From: Curtobacterium sp. PhB115
Lineage (GTDB): Bacteria > Actinomycetota > Actinomycetes > Actinomycetales > Microbacteriaceae
NCBI RefSeq assembly: GCF_003752025.1
Contig: NZ_RJKR01000011.1
Span: forward strand, 124,001 to 188,000
Reading direction: 5' to 3'
Length of the DNA stretch: 64,000 nt
The notes under the pieces were generated by a model. That model made no database searches and was not told the DNA's origin. It worked only from the letters and a program-made list of their open reading frames with translations. Shown piece after piece: positions 43,987 through 52,270 of the stretch (the stretch's first letter is position 1; each line of letters starts with the position of its first letter). Made by a program: the position numbers and the translations under genes.

Positions 43987-44015
43987 GGTCTGACTGATCG
44001 GACGGTGGTGCGGTG

Positions 44016-44690
44016 ATGAAGAACCAGCACGGACTCCGGGGCACGCGGAGCCAGCGGACCCCTCGGCTCGCCGGGTCCGGACGCAGGACTCCGCCGCGGC
44101 CCGCATCGTCCGAGTGGCGGGTCCGTTCACGGAGGGCGTCGACGGGCACGGCTGTCGCACCAGCTGCGGATGCGACCAGCACCGGCCCGTCAGACGCACT
44201 CCGTGACCGGCTGGTCGCAGCCCTCCTGCGCCACGTCGACCTGATCGACCTGGCCGAGCTCGAGCGGGCGAACGGATCGATGGACGCCGTCGCGGAGCGG
44301 ATGCTCGCCAGCATCCCCGGTGCCGACGTGCTCGACGCCCGCGTCGGTCCGTTCTACGACACTGCCGGCCTGCGGAAGTGGTTCCGGATGAGCCGCCAGA
44401 CCCTCGACGCGCAGGCCCGCGTCGGCGACGTGCTCTGCGTCATGTCCGCCGACGGGTTCCGGCTCTACCCGTCGTTCCAGTTCGACGCTCGGGGCATCCT
44501 GCTGCCACGGTTGCGCGAGGTCCTGACCGGTCTGGACCCCGAACGGCTCGACCTGTGGGGCGATGCCGTCTGGCTGAACGCACCGGCCGACGAGCTCGAC
44601 GGACGCACTCCAGCCGAGGCGCTGCGGACCGACCGCGCGGACGAGGCAGTCCGTCTCGCCGCCGTCGCCGGGTCCTTCCGACTCGGATGA
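44016..44690 (+). CDS. MbcA/ParS-type antitoxin (DUF2384-like C-terminus)
   Basis: 224 residues. The first 55 are basic and disordered. A helical middle contains RKWFRMSRQTLDAQARVGDVLCV, a plausible HTH, and the C-terminal part has the toxin-binding pattern LTGLDPERLDLWGDAVWLNAPADELDGRTPAEALRT, shared by MbcA/ParS proteins in its GLD..LWLN..LDG..P..AL outline. It would bind and silence the RES toxin whose ATG overlaps its stop (ATGA). The ATG at 44016 was preferred to the GTG one codon earlier. Confidence 0.68.
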   Translation: MKNQHGLRGTRSQRTPRLAGSGRRTPPRPASSEWRVRSRRASTGTAVAPAADATSTGPSDALRDRLVAALLRHVDLIDLAELERANGSMDAVAERMLASIPGADVLDARVGPFYDTAGLRKWFRMSRQTLDAQARVGDVLCVMSADGFRLYPSFQFDARGILLPRLREVLTGLDPERLDLWGDAVWLNAPADELDGRTPAEALRTDRADEAVRLAAVAGSFRLG

Positions 44691-45322
44691 CCGGCGCCAC
44701 CGCACGCACCGAGACCGTCCAAGGTGCCCCGCCGGCCGGACTCGACCTCGCCGGCTTCCCGGACGGTGGGCGGGTGCCGCCGCAGGCGTTCCGCGCGCAC
44801 CTCGCCGAGTTCGCGCCCTGGTACTTCGCCAGCCACCCCCGCGGGCGCTTCAACCTCGAGGATCCGAACGGCACCTGTTGCTTCGCAGCAGCGGTCTCGA
44901 CCGCTGTCCGAGAGTTCTACGGACCGAAGATCCGCCGCAACGAACTCAGTGCTGCGGACGCTGCCGTGCTGCGCGTCTCGACGATCACACCGCCGTCCGA
45001 TGCGACCACTGCCGACGTCAGCGGCGCCGGCGCTGCGCGCTTCGGGATCACGAGCGAGCTCACGACGATGGGCGACTACGCCGTCACGAGGGCCTGGGCC
45101 GAGCTGTTCAAGGACCACGTCGACGGCCTCCGCTACCGATCCCGATTCGACCCGGGCGGCACGGCGTGGGCGCTGTTCGGAACGGCGGGCCCCGCACCGA
45201 CGCTCGGCGACGCGTCCGCGATCCTCGATGGCGCGCGTGCCGTCGAGGCCGCAGGCATCTCGGTCCTGCCCGGACCACCGCGGAAGAGCGCCGTCCGGAT
45301 GATGCCGGACCCGACCGCCTGA
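44687..45322 (+). CDS. RES-domain toxin (NAD+-consuming type)
   Basis: 211 residues. The RES outline is visible: GRFNLEDPNGTCCFAAAVSTA with the conserved R-F and small-residue helix, and the late GLRYRSRFDPGG...ALFG segment that matches the Y-x-SR...ALF end of the family. Toxins such as MbcT degrade NAD+ by phosphorolysis and stop growth until bound by the partner. The coupled upstream gene is the expected antitoxin. The pair sits between rimK-like and rimB-like genes and uses the same codon style as its neighbours, so a recent transfer is not obvious. Confidence 0.75.
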   Translation: MTGATARTETVQGAPPAGLDLAGFPDGGRVPPQAFRAHLAEFAPWYFASHPRGRFNLEDPNGTCCFAAAVSTAVREFYGPKIRRNELSAADAAVLRVSTITPPSDATTADVSGAGAARFGITSELTTMGDYAVTRAWAELFKDHVDGLRYRSRFDPGGTAWALFGTAGPAPTLGDASAILDGARAVEAAGISVLPGPPRKSAVRMMPDPTA

Positions 45323-45355
45323 CCGGTGCGGTCGCGCATGCGACAGGATGGGGTC

Positions 45356-45838
45356 ATGGCGCGCGCTCCGAAGTCCCCCGGCAGCGGGCTCGTCGTCGCC
45401 GGGTGGCGCGAGTGGGCTGGGCTGCCGGACCTCGGGATCCCGTGGATCAAGGTCAAGCTCGACACCGGCGCCCGCAGTTCTGCACTGCACGCGTTCGACC
45501 TCGAGGAGCTCCCCGGCGACCGGGTCCGGTTCTCCGTGCACCCGTGGCAGGACACCGACACCGATGCGGCCACGATCGAGTGCGACGTGCACGACCGGCG
45601 CACGGTGCGGAGCTCGACGGGGCACACGCAGGAGCGCATCGTGGTGCTCACGACGATCACGCTGGCCGGTCGCGTCGTCGAGTCCGAGGTGACGCTCAGC
45701 AACCGCGACCAGATGGGGTTCCGGATGCTCGTCGGCCGCGAGGCTCTCCGACAGGGCTTCCTCGTCGACCCGGCGCGGTCGTTCATGGCCGGTCGCGCTC
45801 CGAAGGAGATCCGCCGCCGCAACCGCGGTCGCGACTGA
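45356..45838 (+). CDS. RimB-like retropepsin-fold protease (ATP-dependent zinc protease family)
   Basis: 160 residues. The catalytic region is KLDTGARSSALHAF, the D-T/S-G-A signature of the RimB/DUF785 aspartyl proteases historically called ATP-dependent zinc proteases; the fold continues with strands ending RDQMGFRMLVGREAL and a basic tail. In Pseudomonas, RimB trims the polyglutamate tail that RimK adds to protein S6, so pairing with the nearby rimK is meaningful. ATG at 45356, probably leaderless with CAGGAT (45344-45349) as -10. It starts 33 bp after the RES gene. Confidence 0.78.
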   Translation: MARAPKSPGSGLVVAGWREWAGLPDLGIPWIKVKLDTGARSSALHAFDLEELPGDRVRFSVHPWQDTDTDAATIECDVHDRRTVRSSTGHTQERIVVLTTITLAGRVVESEVTLSNRDQMGFRMLVGREALRQGFLVDPARSFMAGRAPKEIRRRNRGRD

Positions 45839-45874
45839 GCGGCGGTCAGGCCCGAGTGGTGGTCGCGTGGACGC

Positions 45875-46342
45875 TCATGCGAGGGGCACCGTCCCGTCTG
45901 ACGTGACGCGCTTCATGACGAGCGTCGAGGAGACCCGCTGGACACCCGGCAAGGTGCCGAGTTCGGTGTCGTAGAACACCTGGTAGGCCGCGAGGTCGCG
46001 CGTGAGGATGCGCAGCAGGTAGTCCGGGTCGCCGAAGAGCCGCTGCGCCTCGACGACGTTCGGCATCGCGCGCACGCGGTCCTCGAAGGCGGCGATGGTC
46101 TCGAGGTCCGTCCTGCCGAGGGTGGCGAACACGATCGCCTCGAAGTGCAGGCCGACGGCCTCGGGCGACACGACGGCACGGTACCGCTCGATCGCCCCGG
46201 ACTGCTCCAGGGCCTTGAGCCGGCGGTGGCAGCTCGACAGGCTGAGTCCGACCTCGGACGCCAGGTCGGTGGCACTCATCCGCCCGTCGTGCTGCAGCAG
46301 TGAGAGGATCTCCCGGTCGATGGCGTCCACACCGACGATCAT
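45875..46342 (-). CDS. Lrp/AsnC family regulator
   Basis: 155 residues. N-terminal HTH (DAIDREILSLLQHDGRMSATDLASEVGLSLSSCHRRLKALE) followed by a RAM-type alpha/beta effector domain (VFATLGRTDLETIAAFEDRV; FGDPDYLLRILTRDL). Lrp-type proteins sense amino acids and form octamers. It is divergent, by 71 bp, from a LysE-type exporter gene, the classic LrpA/LysG-style arrangement for amino acid export control. The ATG at 46342 begins the family consensus; the upstream extension is Arg-rich. Confidence 0.88.
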   Translation of the reverse strand: MIVGVDAIDREILSLLQHDGRMSATDLASEVGLSLSSCHRRLKALEQSGAIERYRAVVSPEAVGLHFEAIVFATLGRTDLETIAAFEDRVRAMPNVVEAQRLFGDPDYLLRILTRDLAAYQVFYDTELGTLPGVQRVSSTLVMKRVTSDGTVPLA

Positions 46343-46399
46343 TGCACGCCGACCGGGTGTCGGGCGGGAGAACCGGAGCACATTCCGCGCGATCTTCCG

Positions 46400-46405
46400 T
46401 AGCGT
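46400..46405 (+). promoter_or_regulatory. -10 box of the LysE-type gene (leaderless)
   Basis: TAGCGT lies 8 nt upstream of the GTG at 46414. No ribosome site is present. The -35 is not clear; binding by the divergent Lrp protein may be required. Confidence 0.45.
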
Positions 46406-46413
46406 CTCGGGCT

Positions 46414-47043
46414 GTGGACCTGACCCTCATGCTGCAGTTCTGGACGGTGGCGCTCCTGCTCGCCCTGACCCCGGGAGCGGACTGGGCGTACGCGATCGCC
46501 GCCGGGCTCCAACCGCGCTCGGTCGTGCCGTCGATCCTCGGCATGGTGAGCGGCTACGTCGTCGTGGTCGTGGTCGTGGCGATCGGGGTCGGCGCGCTCG
46601 TCACGGAGTACCCGGCGGCGCTCACGGTGCTGACGCTCGCGGGGGCCGGGTACCTGCTGTACCTCGGGTGCAGCACGCTGTTCGCCCGGTCCGTGGCAGC
46701 CGCCTCGGCGAGCGGCCGACCCCTCGGCTCGAGCGCGTGGTCCCGCTTCCTGCGCGGCGCCGGGGTGAGCGGCATCAACCCGAAGGGCGTGCTGCTGCTC
46801 CTCGCGCTCCTGCCGCAGTTCGTGTCCCCGCACGGCTGGCCCGCACCGGTGCAGATGGGCGTGCTCGGCAGCCTGCACCTGCTCGACTGCGCGGTGGTCT
46901 ACCTGCTCGTGGCGTTGGCGGCGCGGCGCATCCTCCGGTCACGCCCGACCGCGAGCGTCGTGGTGACGAAGGTGTCGGGAGCCCTCATGCTGCTCATCGG
47001 CGCGGGCCTGCTGGCCGAGCAGGTCGTGCCGCTGTTCCGCTGA
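46414..47043 (+). CDS. LysE/RhtB-type amino acid exporter
   Basis: 209 residues with six hydrophobic segments. The N-terminus has the family pattern LTPGADWAYAIAAGL (usual form TPGPDxxxV), and GVSGINPKGVLLLLALLPQFV is the conserved NPK loop after TM3/4. Exports a neutral or basic amino acid or homoserine-like compound. The GTG start was chosen from the -10 spacing and the family N-terminus. The last 50 bp overlap the convergent TetR gene. Confidence 0.82.
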   Translation: MDLTLMLQFWTVALLLALTPGADWAYAIAAGLQPRSVVPSILGMVSGYVVVVVVVAIGVGALVTEYPAALTVLTLAGAGYLLYLGCSTLFARSVAAASASGRPLGSSAWSRFLRGAGVSGINPKGVLLLLALLPQFVSPHGWPAPVQMGVLGSLHLLDCAVVYLLVALAARRILRSRPTASVVVTKVSGALMLLIGAGLLAEQVVPLFR

Positions 47044-47608
47044 CCCAGGTGACGGCGTCGAGGAGCGCCGACGCGACCGAGCGGGCGGTGTCCGTGCCGA
47101 GTCCCGGTTCGCGCAGGCGCATCGCCAGGTAGCCCGAGACGACGAGCAGGAGTTGCTCGCCGAGGTCCCCGGCGCGCGACCCGACGAGCGGCACGGCGGC
47201 GTCGGTCAGCCGTCGCCGGAGCGTGCCGGTCTCCTGGTCGAGGACGGCCTGGACGTCTGCGGGGGCATCGACGTACTCGGCGGCCGTCCCGAGGAACGCG
47301 CACCACCGCGACCCGGACGGGGTCGAACGGTAGGCGTCGAGGGCGTCGAACACCGCGAGCAGCCGGCCCCGGTCGTCCTCCGCCGTGGCCACGGCGGCGT
47401 CCCAGGTACCGAGCCAGTCATCGTGCCGACGCCCGAGCGCCGCGGCGACGAGCGCTTCCTTGCTCGGGTAACCGCGGTAGAGCGTGGCGCTGGAGACCCC
47501 GGCGCGGTCGAGCACCGCGTCGACGGGCGTCGCGGCGATGCCCCGCGTGAAGAAGAGTTCCTCGGCGGCGTCGAGGAGCTTCTGCTCGGTTCCTGGACGC
47601 ATCGCCAT
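46994..47608 (-). CDS. TetR family repressor
   Basis: 204 residues. N-terminal HTH is KLLDAAEELFFTRGIAATPVDAVLDRAGVSSATLYRGYPSKEAL, canonical for the family; the rest is a helical ligand domain ending in a Pro/Ala/Arg tail. It is divergent from an MFS exporter with 23 bp between starts, and the AAACGATCGTTT palindrome (47635-47646) overlaps the MFS start, so it most likely represses that exporter and itself. Its C-terminal 50 bp overlap the LysE-type gene tail to tail. Confidence 0.87.
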   Translation of the reverse strand: MAMRPGTEQKLLDAAEELFFTRGIAATPVDAVLDRAGVSSATLYRGYPSKEALVAAALGRRHDDWLGTWDAAVATAEDDRGRLLAVFDALDAYRSTPSGSRWCAFLGTAAEYVDAPADVQAVLDQETGTLRRRLTDAAVPLVGSRAGDLGEQLLLVVSGYLAMRLREPGLGTDTARSVASALLDAVTWVSGTAARPARPAGPRR

Positions 47609-47618
47609 GCAAGCACCC

Positions 47619-47646
47619 TAGGCTCTCAGAAGTGAAACGATCGTTT
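47619..47646 (+). promoter_or_regulatory. Promoter and TetR operator of the MFS exporter
   Basis: TAGGCT (47619-47624) is the -10, 7 nt before the GTG at 47632. AAACGATCGTTT (47635-47646) is a perfect 12-bp palindrome inside codons 2-5, where a bound repressor would block transcription of a leaderless gene. Confidence 0.6.
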
Positions 47647-48858
47647 TCGTTACCGGATCGCCTCGTCGTCGGCAGCGGCCTCGCCCTCATCGCGGGGACG
47701 TACGGCCTGGTGCGGCTCGCCTACGGCCTCTTCCTGCCCGACGTCCAGCACGACCTCGGCCTGCGGCCCGACGCCGCCGGCTGGATCTCGTCGGGCGCGT
47801 CCGCGCTGTACTGTCTCGGCGCGGTCGTGGGGTTCCTGCTCGCCGCACGGGTCCCCCGGGTCCTCGTGGCCGTCGCAGCGCTCGTGGCCGGCGGGGGTGC
47901 GATCGCGATGGCGGCTGCCGCGGGGCCCGTGTCCTTCGGGTTCGCCGCCGTCCTCGCCTCGACCGGGGCCGGGCTCGCCTCACCCGCGCTCGTGCAGCTC
48001 GTCGCGCGCACGCTGCCGGAGCGGGTGCAGGGGACCGCACAGGCGGTGGTCAACTCGGGGACCGGTCCCGGTCTCGTCGCGGCGGGACTGCTGGCCCTCG
48101 TGCTCCTGCCCGACTGGCGCACCGCCTGGGTCGGGGCGGGCATCGTGACGCTCGCCGCAGGGGGCGTCTTGCTCGCCGCGGCACGAGGGGGTGCCCCGAC
48201 GAGGTCGGTGGGCACGCCCGATCGGCGCTGGTTCCGCGCCCACGTCGGGGTGGTGGCCCTCGCGCTCCTGTTCGGGGCGGGGTCCGCGGTGGTCTGGACG
48301 TACGGTCGCTCGGCGCTGGTGGAAGCCGGAGCAACGGTCGTCGTCTCGGTCTCGGCGTGGATCGCGCTCGGTCTCGGCGGAGCCGCCGTGGCCGTCACGA
48401 GCCGGTGGACCAGCGGACTCCGCGCCCGGAGCCTCTGGACGATCACGGCCGGGTCGGTCGCCGTCGCCGTGACCGTCCTCGCCGTGACACCGCAGCAGAC
48501 CGTGCTCGCCCTCCTCGCCTGCGCGGTGTTCGGCTGGGGCTACACGGCGGCGACGGGTGCGCTGATCGGGTGGACGACGGAGATCGACGCCGATCGGGCG
48601 TCGGCGGGGACGTCGATGCTGTTCGTGGCGCTGGTGCTGGGCCAGGCGGTCGGGGCAGCGGCAGCCGGCGCGCTGATCGGGACGATCGGCACCGGCGGGA
48701 CGTTCCTGGCCGGTGCCGTCGTGACGGCGGCGAGCGTCGCGGTGAGCGCGGTCCGTCGACCGGTCAGAGGAGCGGACGGAGCTCGATCTTCCGGTTGCAC
48801 GCCTCCGACGCCTCCTGCGCCACACGAAGCGCCGTCTCGGCATCCGGCAGGTCCATGA
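47632..48858 (+). CDS. MFS transporter (YbfB/arabinose-efflux-like)
   Basis: 408 residues, about 12 membrane segments between residues 12 and 375. TM1 ends in the YGLVRLAYGLFLPDVQHDLGL pattern, common in YbfB/CynX-like permeases. TM4-5 region AQAVVNSGTGPGLVAAG is the antiporter-type motif C area. Substrate unknown. The last 35 codons (Pro-rich) extend beyond the membrane part and overlap the convergent YCII gene by 95 bp, which is unusual but there is no earlier stop. Leaderless GTG start. Confidence 0.8.
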   Translation: MKRSFSLPDRLVVGSGLALIAGTYGLVRLAYGLFLPDVQHDLGLRPDAAGWISSGASALYCLGAVVGFLLAARVPRVLVAVAALVAGGGAIAMAAAAGPVSFGFAAVLASTGAGLASPALVQLVARTLPERVQGTAQAVVNSGTGPGLVAAGLLALVLLPDWRTAWVGAGIVTLAAGGVLLAAARGGAPTRSVGTPDRRWFRAHVGVVALALLFGAGSAVVWTYGRSALVEAGATVVVSVSAWIALGLGGAAVAVTSRWTSGLRARSLWTITAGSVAVAVTVLAVTPQQTVLALLACAVFGWGYTAATGALIGWTTEIDADRASAGTSMLFVALVLGQAVGAAAAGALIGTIGTGGTFLAGAVVTAASVAVSAVRRPVRGADGARSSGCTPPTPPAPHEAPSRHPAGP

Positions 48859-49102
48859 CCCAGAAGCCCGCGACGTACTCGGCGGGAGCACCGACCAGCC
48901 CGCTCGAGGTCGTCGGCGTACCGCTCCGGACGTCGACCACGGTGGCGTCGCCGGGAGCGGACACCCCCGCTGCGAAGACGACGGCGTCGCCCAGCCGCTC
49001 GTTCAGCGCGCTGACCGCGGCCTCCTCGGCCTCGGTCCCGGAGTCGACCCGTCCGACCGCCTGCGCCTGCCCGTCGTCGATGACGTTGACGAGGAACTGC
49101 AT
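48764..49102 (-). CDS. YCII-related (DGPF-like) protein
   Basis: 112 residues with a ferredoxin-like YCII fold: MQFLVNVIDDG strand, a helix (EAEEAAVSALNERL), VVFAAGVSAPGDATVVDV, and the AEYVAGFWVMDLPDAETAL segment, the most conserved piece of the family. Such proteins often accompany ECF sigma factors or act as small ligand-binding enzymes; nothing here gives a substrate. The ATG at 49102 has a GGGAGAC ribosome site. Its 3' end overlaps the convergent MFS gene. Confidence 0.8.
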   Translation of the reverse strand: MQFLVNVIDDGQAQAVGRVDSGTEAEEAAVSALNERLGDAVVFAAGVSAPGDATVVDVRSGTPTTSSGLVGAPAEYVAGFWVMDLPDAETALRVAQEASEACNRKIELRPLL

Positions 49103-49154
49103 GGTGTCTCCCCTGCTCGTTGGGCGGAGGCTACTCCCGGCGGACACGCTCCGC

Positions 49155-49160
49155 TAGCGT
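49155..49160 (+). promoter_or_regulatory. -10 box of the two-component operon (leaderless)
   Basis: TAGCGT lies 7 nt upstream of the histidine kinase ATG at 49168; no ribosome site is present and no clear -35. Confidence 0.45.
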
Positions 49161-49167
49161 TCTCTGC

Positions 49168-50436
49168 ATGGGGACGACGGTGGAGTGGGCTCGGCTGCCG
49201 GTGGGGCGCCGCGAGCACCGTCAGGACCTCGTCCTCGCGCTCGTGCTCGCCGCGGGCCTCGCGACGACGACCCTGTTGTACGGTTCCGCCGGCACCTACG
49301 GCGACGACCAGGCCGCGTGGTGGGTGTCGACGCTGATGGTCGTCGCGAACGCCGCCCCGATCGCGTTCCGGCGCCGGTTCCCGATGACCGTCGCGGTGGT
49401 CTCCGCGCTCGCGTTCGCCGCGACGCAGCTGCTGCAGGTGCCCGAGGTCTTCGTCGTGAACTTCACGCTGTTCATCGCCCTGTACACGGTGGGGGCGTGG
49501 TGCTCGGACCGTGTCCGCGCCGAGGCGGTCCGCTGGGTGGTCATCGGCGGCATGTTCGCGTGGCTGTTCATCGCGATCTCGTTCGGCTGGGCGTCCCCGA
49601 ACGCGCTGCCGAACGACACGGACTCGCTCATCCCGCCGTACATCGCGATCTCGCTCCTGAACATCGTCATCAACGTCGTCTACTTCGGCGCCGCCTGGTA
49701 CGCGGGCAACCGTGCGTGGGCCTCCGCCGTCGCGAAGCACCAGCTCGCCGATCGCACCGCGGAGCTCGCCGCCGAGCGCGAGCGGAACGCCGCCCAGGCC
49801 GTCACGATCGAGCGGGTCCGGATCGCCCGCGAGCTGCACGACGTCGTCGCACACCACGTCTCGCTGATGGGCGTGCAGGCCGGAGCCGCCCGCCGGGTCA
49901 TCGACCGCGACCCCGCGCAGGCGACCGCGTCGCTCGGGGTCGTCGAGGAGAGCGCTCGGACGGCGGTCGAGGAGCTCCGCCGGATGCTCGGCACGCTGCG
50001 GTCGGACGAGGACGGCGTGGGCGAGACCACTGCGGACGCTCCGAGCACCGAGGGGCTCGGCCGCATCGCCGAGCTGGCGGAGGCCGCCCGGGTCGCCGGG
50101 CACCCGACCGGTTTCGTCGTCGTCGGCGACGAACGGCCGGTGCCTCCGACCGTGGCGACGGTCGGGTTCCGCATCGCGCAGGAAGCGGTGACGAACGTGC
50201 TCAAGCACGCCGGGCCGAGCGCCAGCGCCGACCTGCGGCTGCGGTACCTGGCCGACGGCGTCGAGGTCGAGGTGTGCGACGACGGACACGGTGCCCGAGC
50301 ACTCCGCGACACCACGGGCAGCGGGCTCGGCCACGTCGGGATGCGCGAACGCGTCGCGGCGGTCGGTGGACGGATCGAGATCGGGCCGCGAGCCCGAGGA
50401 GGCTACCTGGTGCGCGCATGGCTCCCGACGACGTGA
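49168..50436 (+). CDS. NarL-type sensor histidine kinase
   Basis: 422 residues. Five hydrophobic segments in residues 20-185, a short coiled linker (LADRTAELAAERERNAAQA), then the HisKA_3 dimerisation helix with the phospho-accepting His in RIARELHDVVAHHVSLM, and a HATPase_c domain with EAVTNVLKHA (N box) and GSGLGHVGMRERV (G box). The signal is unknown. It transfers phosphate to the LuxR-type regulator encoded immediately downstream, with start and stop overlapping. Confidence 0.92.
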   Translation: MGTTVEWARLPVGRREHRQDLVLALVLAAGLATTTLLYGSAGTYGDDQAAWWVSTLMVVANAAPIAFRRRFPMTVAVVSALAFAATQLLQVPEVFVVNFTLFIALYTVGAWCSDRVRAEAVRWVVIGGMFAWLFIAISFGWASPNALPNDTDSLIPPYIAISLLNIVINVVYFGAAWYAGNRAWASAVAKHQLADRTAELAAERERNAAQAVTIERVRIARELHDVVAHHVSLMGVQAGAARRVIDRDPAQATASLGVVEESARTAVEELRRMLGTLRSDEDGVGETTADAPSTEGLGRIAELAEAARVAGHPTGFVVVGDERPVPPTVATVGFRIAQEAVTNVLKHAGPSASADLRLRYLADGVEVEVCDDGHGARALRDTTGSGLGHVGMRERVAAVGGRIEIGPRARGGYLVRAWLPTT

Positions 50437-51101
50437 CCAGCGACGACCTCACCATCGTGCTCGCCGACGACCAGGACCTGGTCCGCGCGGGCTTCCGCGT
50501 GATCCTCGAGTCCGAACCGGGCTTCCGGGTGATCGGCGAGGCCGCGGACGGTGCTCGAGCGGTCGAGGCCGTCCGGACCCTCCGGCCGGACGTCGTGTGC
50601 CTCGACGTGCAGATGCCCGGGGTCGACGGGCTCGAGGCAGCCCGGCGGATCGCGACCCTGCCGGACCCGCCAGCGGTGCTCGTCCTCACCACCTTCGACA
50701 GCGACGACGCACTGTTCCAGGCGCTCGAGGCGGGGGCCAGCGGGTTCCTGCTGAAGAACGCCTCCCCCGAACGGCTGATCGACGCGGTCCGGACGGTCGC
50801 GTCCGGCAACGCCCTGCTCGCCCCGGACGTCACCCGTCGGGTCATCAGCCGGGCGACGGCGGCACCGGCGGTGAACGTCCGGACGGGTGACGACGCCCTC
50901 GCAGCCGTCGGGCTCACCGACCGCGAGTCCGAGGTCCTCCGACTGCTCGCCCGTGGCCTGAGCAACGCCGAGATCGCCGCCGAGCTGTACGTCGGTGACG
51001 CCACGGTGAAGACCCACGTCTCGAACGTGCTGCAGAAGCTCGGGCTGCGCGACCGCATCCAGGCAGTCGTCTGGGCGTTCGAGCACGGCGTCGCCGGCTG
51101 A
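50433..51101 (+). CDS. NarL/LuxR-type response regulator
   Basis: 222 residues. Receiver domain about 6-120 with acidic pair LADDQ, phospho-accepting Asp in VVCLDVQMPGVDG, Thr in VLTTFDS and Lys in FLLKNASP. The LuxR HTH at about 152-210 has LTDRESEVLRLLARGLSNAEIAAELYVGDATVKTHVSNVL. GTG at 50433 overlaps the kinase stop (GTGA); an in-frame ATG at 50418 is the alternative. The next genes on this strand encode an ABC exporter, a common target of such pairs in actinobacteria. Confidence 0.92.
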   Translation: MTSDDLTIVLADDQDLVRAGFRVILESEPGFRVIGEAADGARAVEAVRTLRPDVVCLDVQMPGVDGLEAARRIATLPDPPAVLVLTTFDSDDALFQALEAGASGFLLKNASPERLIDAVRTVASGNALLAPDVTRRVISRATAAPAVNVRTGDDALAAVGLTDRESEVLRLLARGLSNAEIAAELYVGDATVKTHVSNVLQKLGLRDRIQAVVWAFEHGVAG

Positions 51102-51132
51102 CGCGCCGCACGCGCACGCGCCTTCCGACAAT

Positions 51133-51154
51133 CCACGAGTCGTTCGACGCGTGG
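51133..51154. terminator. Hairpin after the response regulator
   Basis: CCACGAGTCG (51133-51142) and CGACGCGTGG (51145-51154) pair with one mismatch and a 2-nt loop, 31 bp after the stop. There is no T-run. The remaining gap to 51340 is GC-rich with short GCCCCGCCACGCC repeats and a GGAGGCGCGG motif, but no gene. Confidence 0.5.
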
Positions 51155-51343
51155 AACGTCGCAACATGCACACGCATCGGGCCTGGAGGCGCGGCTCGGC
51201 CCCGCCACGCCGGCCCCGCCACGCCGGTCCCGCGCGCGCAGTGCGAGGCGCAGCACAACGCGCGCAGCCTCCCCCGCGCGGTGGAGCCGACCACCCCCGG
51301 AAGTCCCGCCCCACGGCGGAGGCGACCCGTGCCTCCCGGCCAA

Positions 51344-51349
51344 TAGCGT
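51344..51349 (+). promoter_or_regulatory. -10 box of the ABC exporter operon
   Basis: TAGCGT ends 39 nt before the ABC ATG; a GGGAGAGGGG ribosome site lies between, so this transcript has a normal leader. Confidence 0.4.
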
Positions 51350-51388
51350 CGACGCAGGCGGCGCGGACCGTCGGGAGAGGGGAACGAC

Positions 51389-52270
51389 ATGCTCACCATC
51401 GAAGGGGTCACCAAGCACTTCGGCACACGCCGGGTGCTCGACGACGTCGGTTTCACGGTCGGGGACGGCCGCCTGACGGGGTTCGTCGGCGGGAACGGCG
51501 CGGGCAAGACGACCACGATGCGGATCCTGCTCGGGGTCCTCCAGGCCGACACCGGCACGGTCTCCATCGACGGCGCCGCGATCCGTCCAGCCGACCGTCG
51601 CCGCTTCGGCTACATGCCCGAGGAGCGTGGCCTGTACCCGAAGATGCCCGTCGCCGAGCAGATCACGTACCTGGCGCGCCTGCACGGGGTCGACAAGCGC
51701 ACTGCCGCGACGCGGACCGGCGAGCTGCTGGAACGCCTCGAGCTGTCGCAGCACGCCGACGATCCCGTCGAGAAGTTGTCCCTCGGCAACCAGCAGCGCG
51801 TGCAGGTCGCCGCGGCGCTCGCCCACGACCCCGAGGTCCTCGTGCTCGACGAGCCGTTCTCCGGGCTCGACCCGATGGCCGTCGAAACAGTGCTCGGTGT
51901 CCTCCGCGAGGCCGCTGCCCGCGGCGTCCCCGTGCTGTTCTCCAGCCACCAGCTGGACGTCGTCGAGCGGCTCTGCGACGACGTCGTGGTCATCGCCGAC
52001 GGCTCGATCCGTGCCGCCGGCCCGCAGGACGAACTCCGCAAGCAGGCCGGCGCCGCGGCGTGGGAGCTCCTGGTCGACGGCGACGTCGCCTGGCTCCGCG
52101 ACGAGCCGGGCGTCACGGTCCGCGAGTTCGACGGTGGCTACGCCCTGTTCGAGGCCGACGCCACCACCGCCCAGCGCGTCCTGCAACGAGCCGTCCAGCA
52201 CGGCACCGTCGGGTCGTTCTCGCCGCGCGTCCCGCGGCTCAGCGAGGTCTTCCGGGAGGTCATCCGATGA
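51389..52270 (+). CDS. ABC transporter ATP-binding protein (NatA/DrrA-like)
   Basis: 293 residues. Walker A GGNGAGKTTT near 35-44, Q-loop replaced by an E-rich form (GYMPEERGLYPKM), ABC signature LSLGNQQRVQVAAAL, Walker B VLVLDEPFSGLDP, and an H-loop SSHQLDVVE. After residue 215 there is a DUF4162-like C-terminal domain found in NatA-type exporters. It powers the permease whose ATG overlaps its stop (ATGA). Substrate unknown; NatAB exports sodium, relatives export drugs or lipids. Confidence 0.9.
   Translation: MLTIEGVTKHFGTRRVLDDVGFTVGDGRLTGFVGGNGAGKTTTMRILLGVLQADTGTVSIDGAAIRPADRRRFGYMPEERGLYPKMPVAEQITYLARLHGVDKRTAATRTGELLERLELSQHADDPVEKLSLGNQQRVQVAAALAHDPEVLVLDEPFSGLDPMAVETVLGVLREAAARGVPVLFSSHQLDVVERLCDDVVVIADGSIRAAGPQDELRKQAGAAAWELLVDGDVAWLRDEPGVTVREFDGGYALFEADATTAQRVLQRAVQHGTVGSFSPRVPRLSEVFREVIR

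Noticed and set aside
44013-45322. Recent horizontal transfer of the MbcA/RES pair
   Set aside because: Codon use and GC look like the neighbours, and no direct repeats, integrase or tRNA end is seen.
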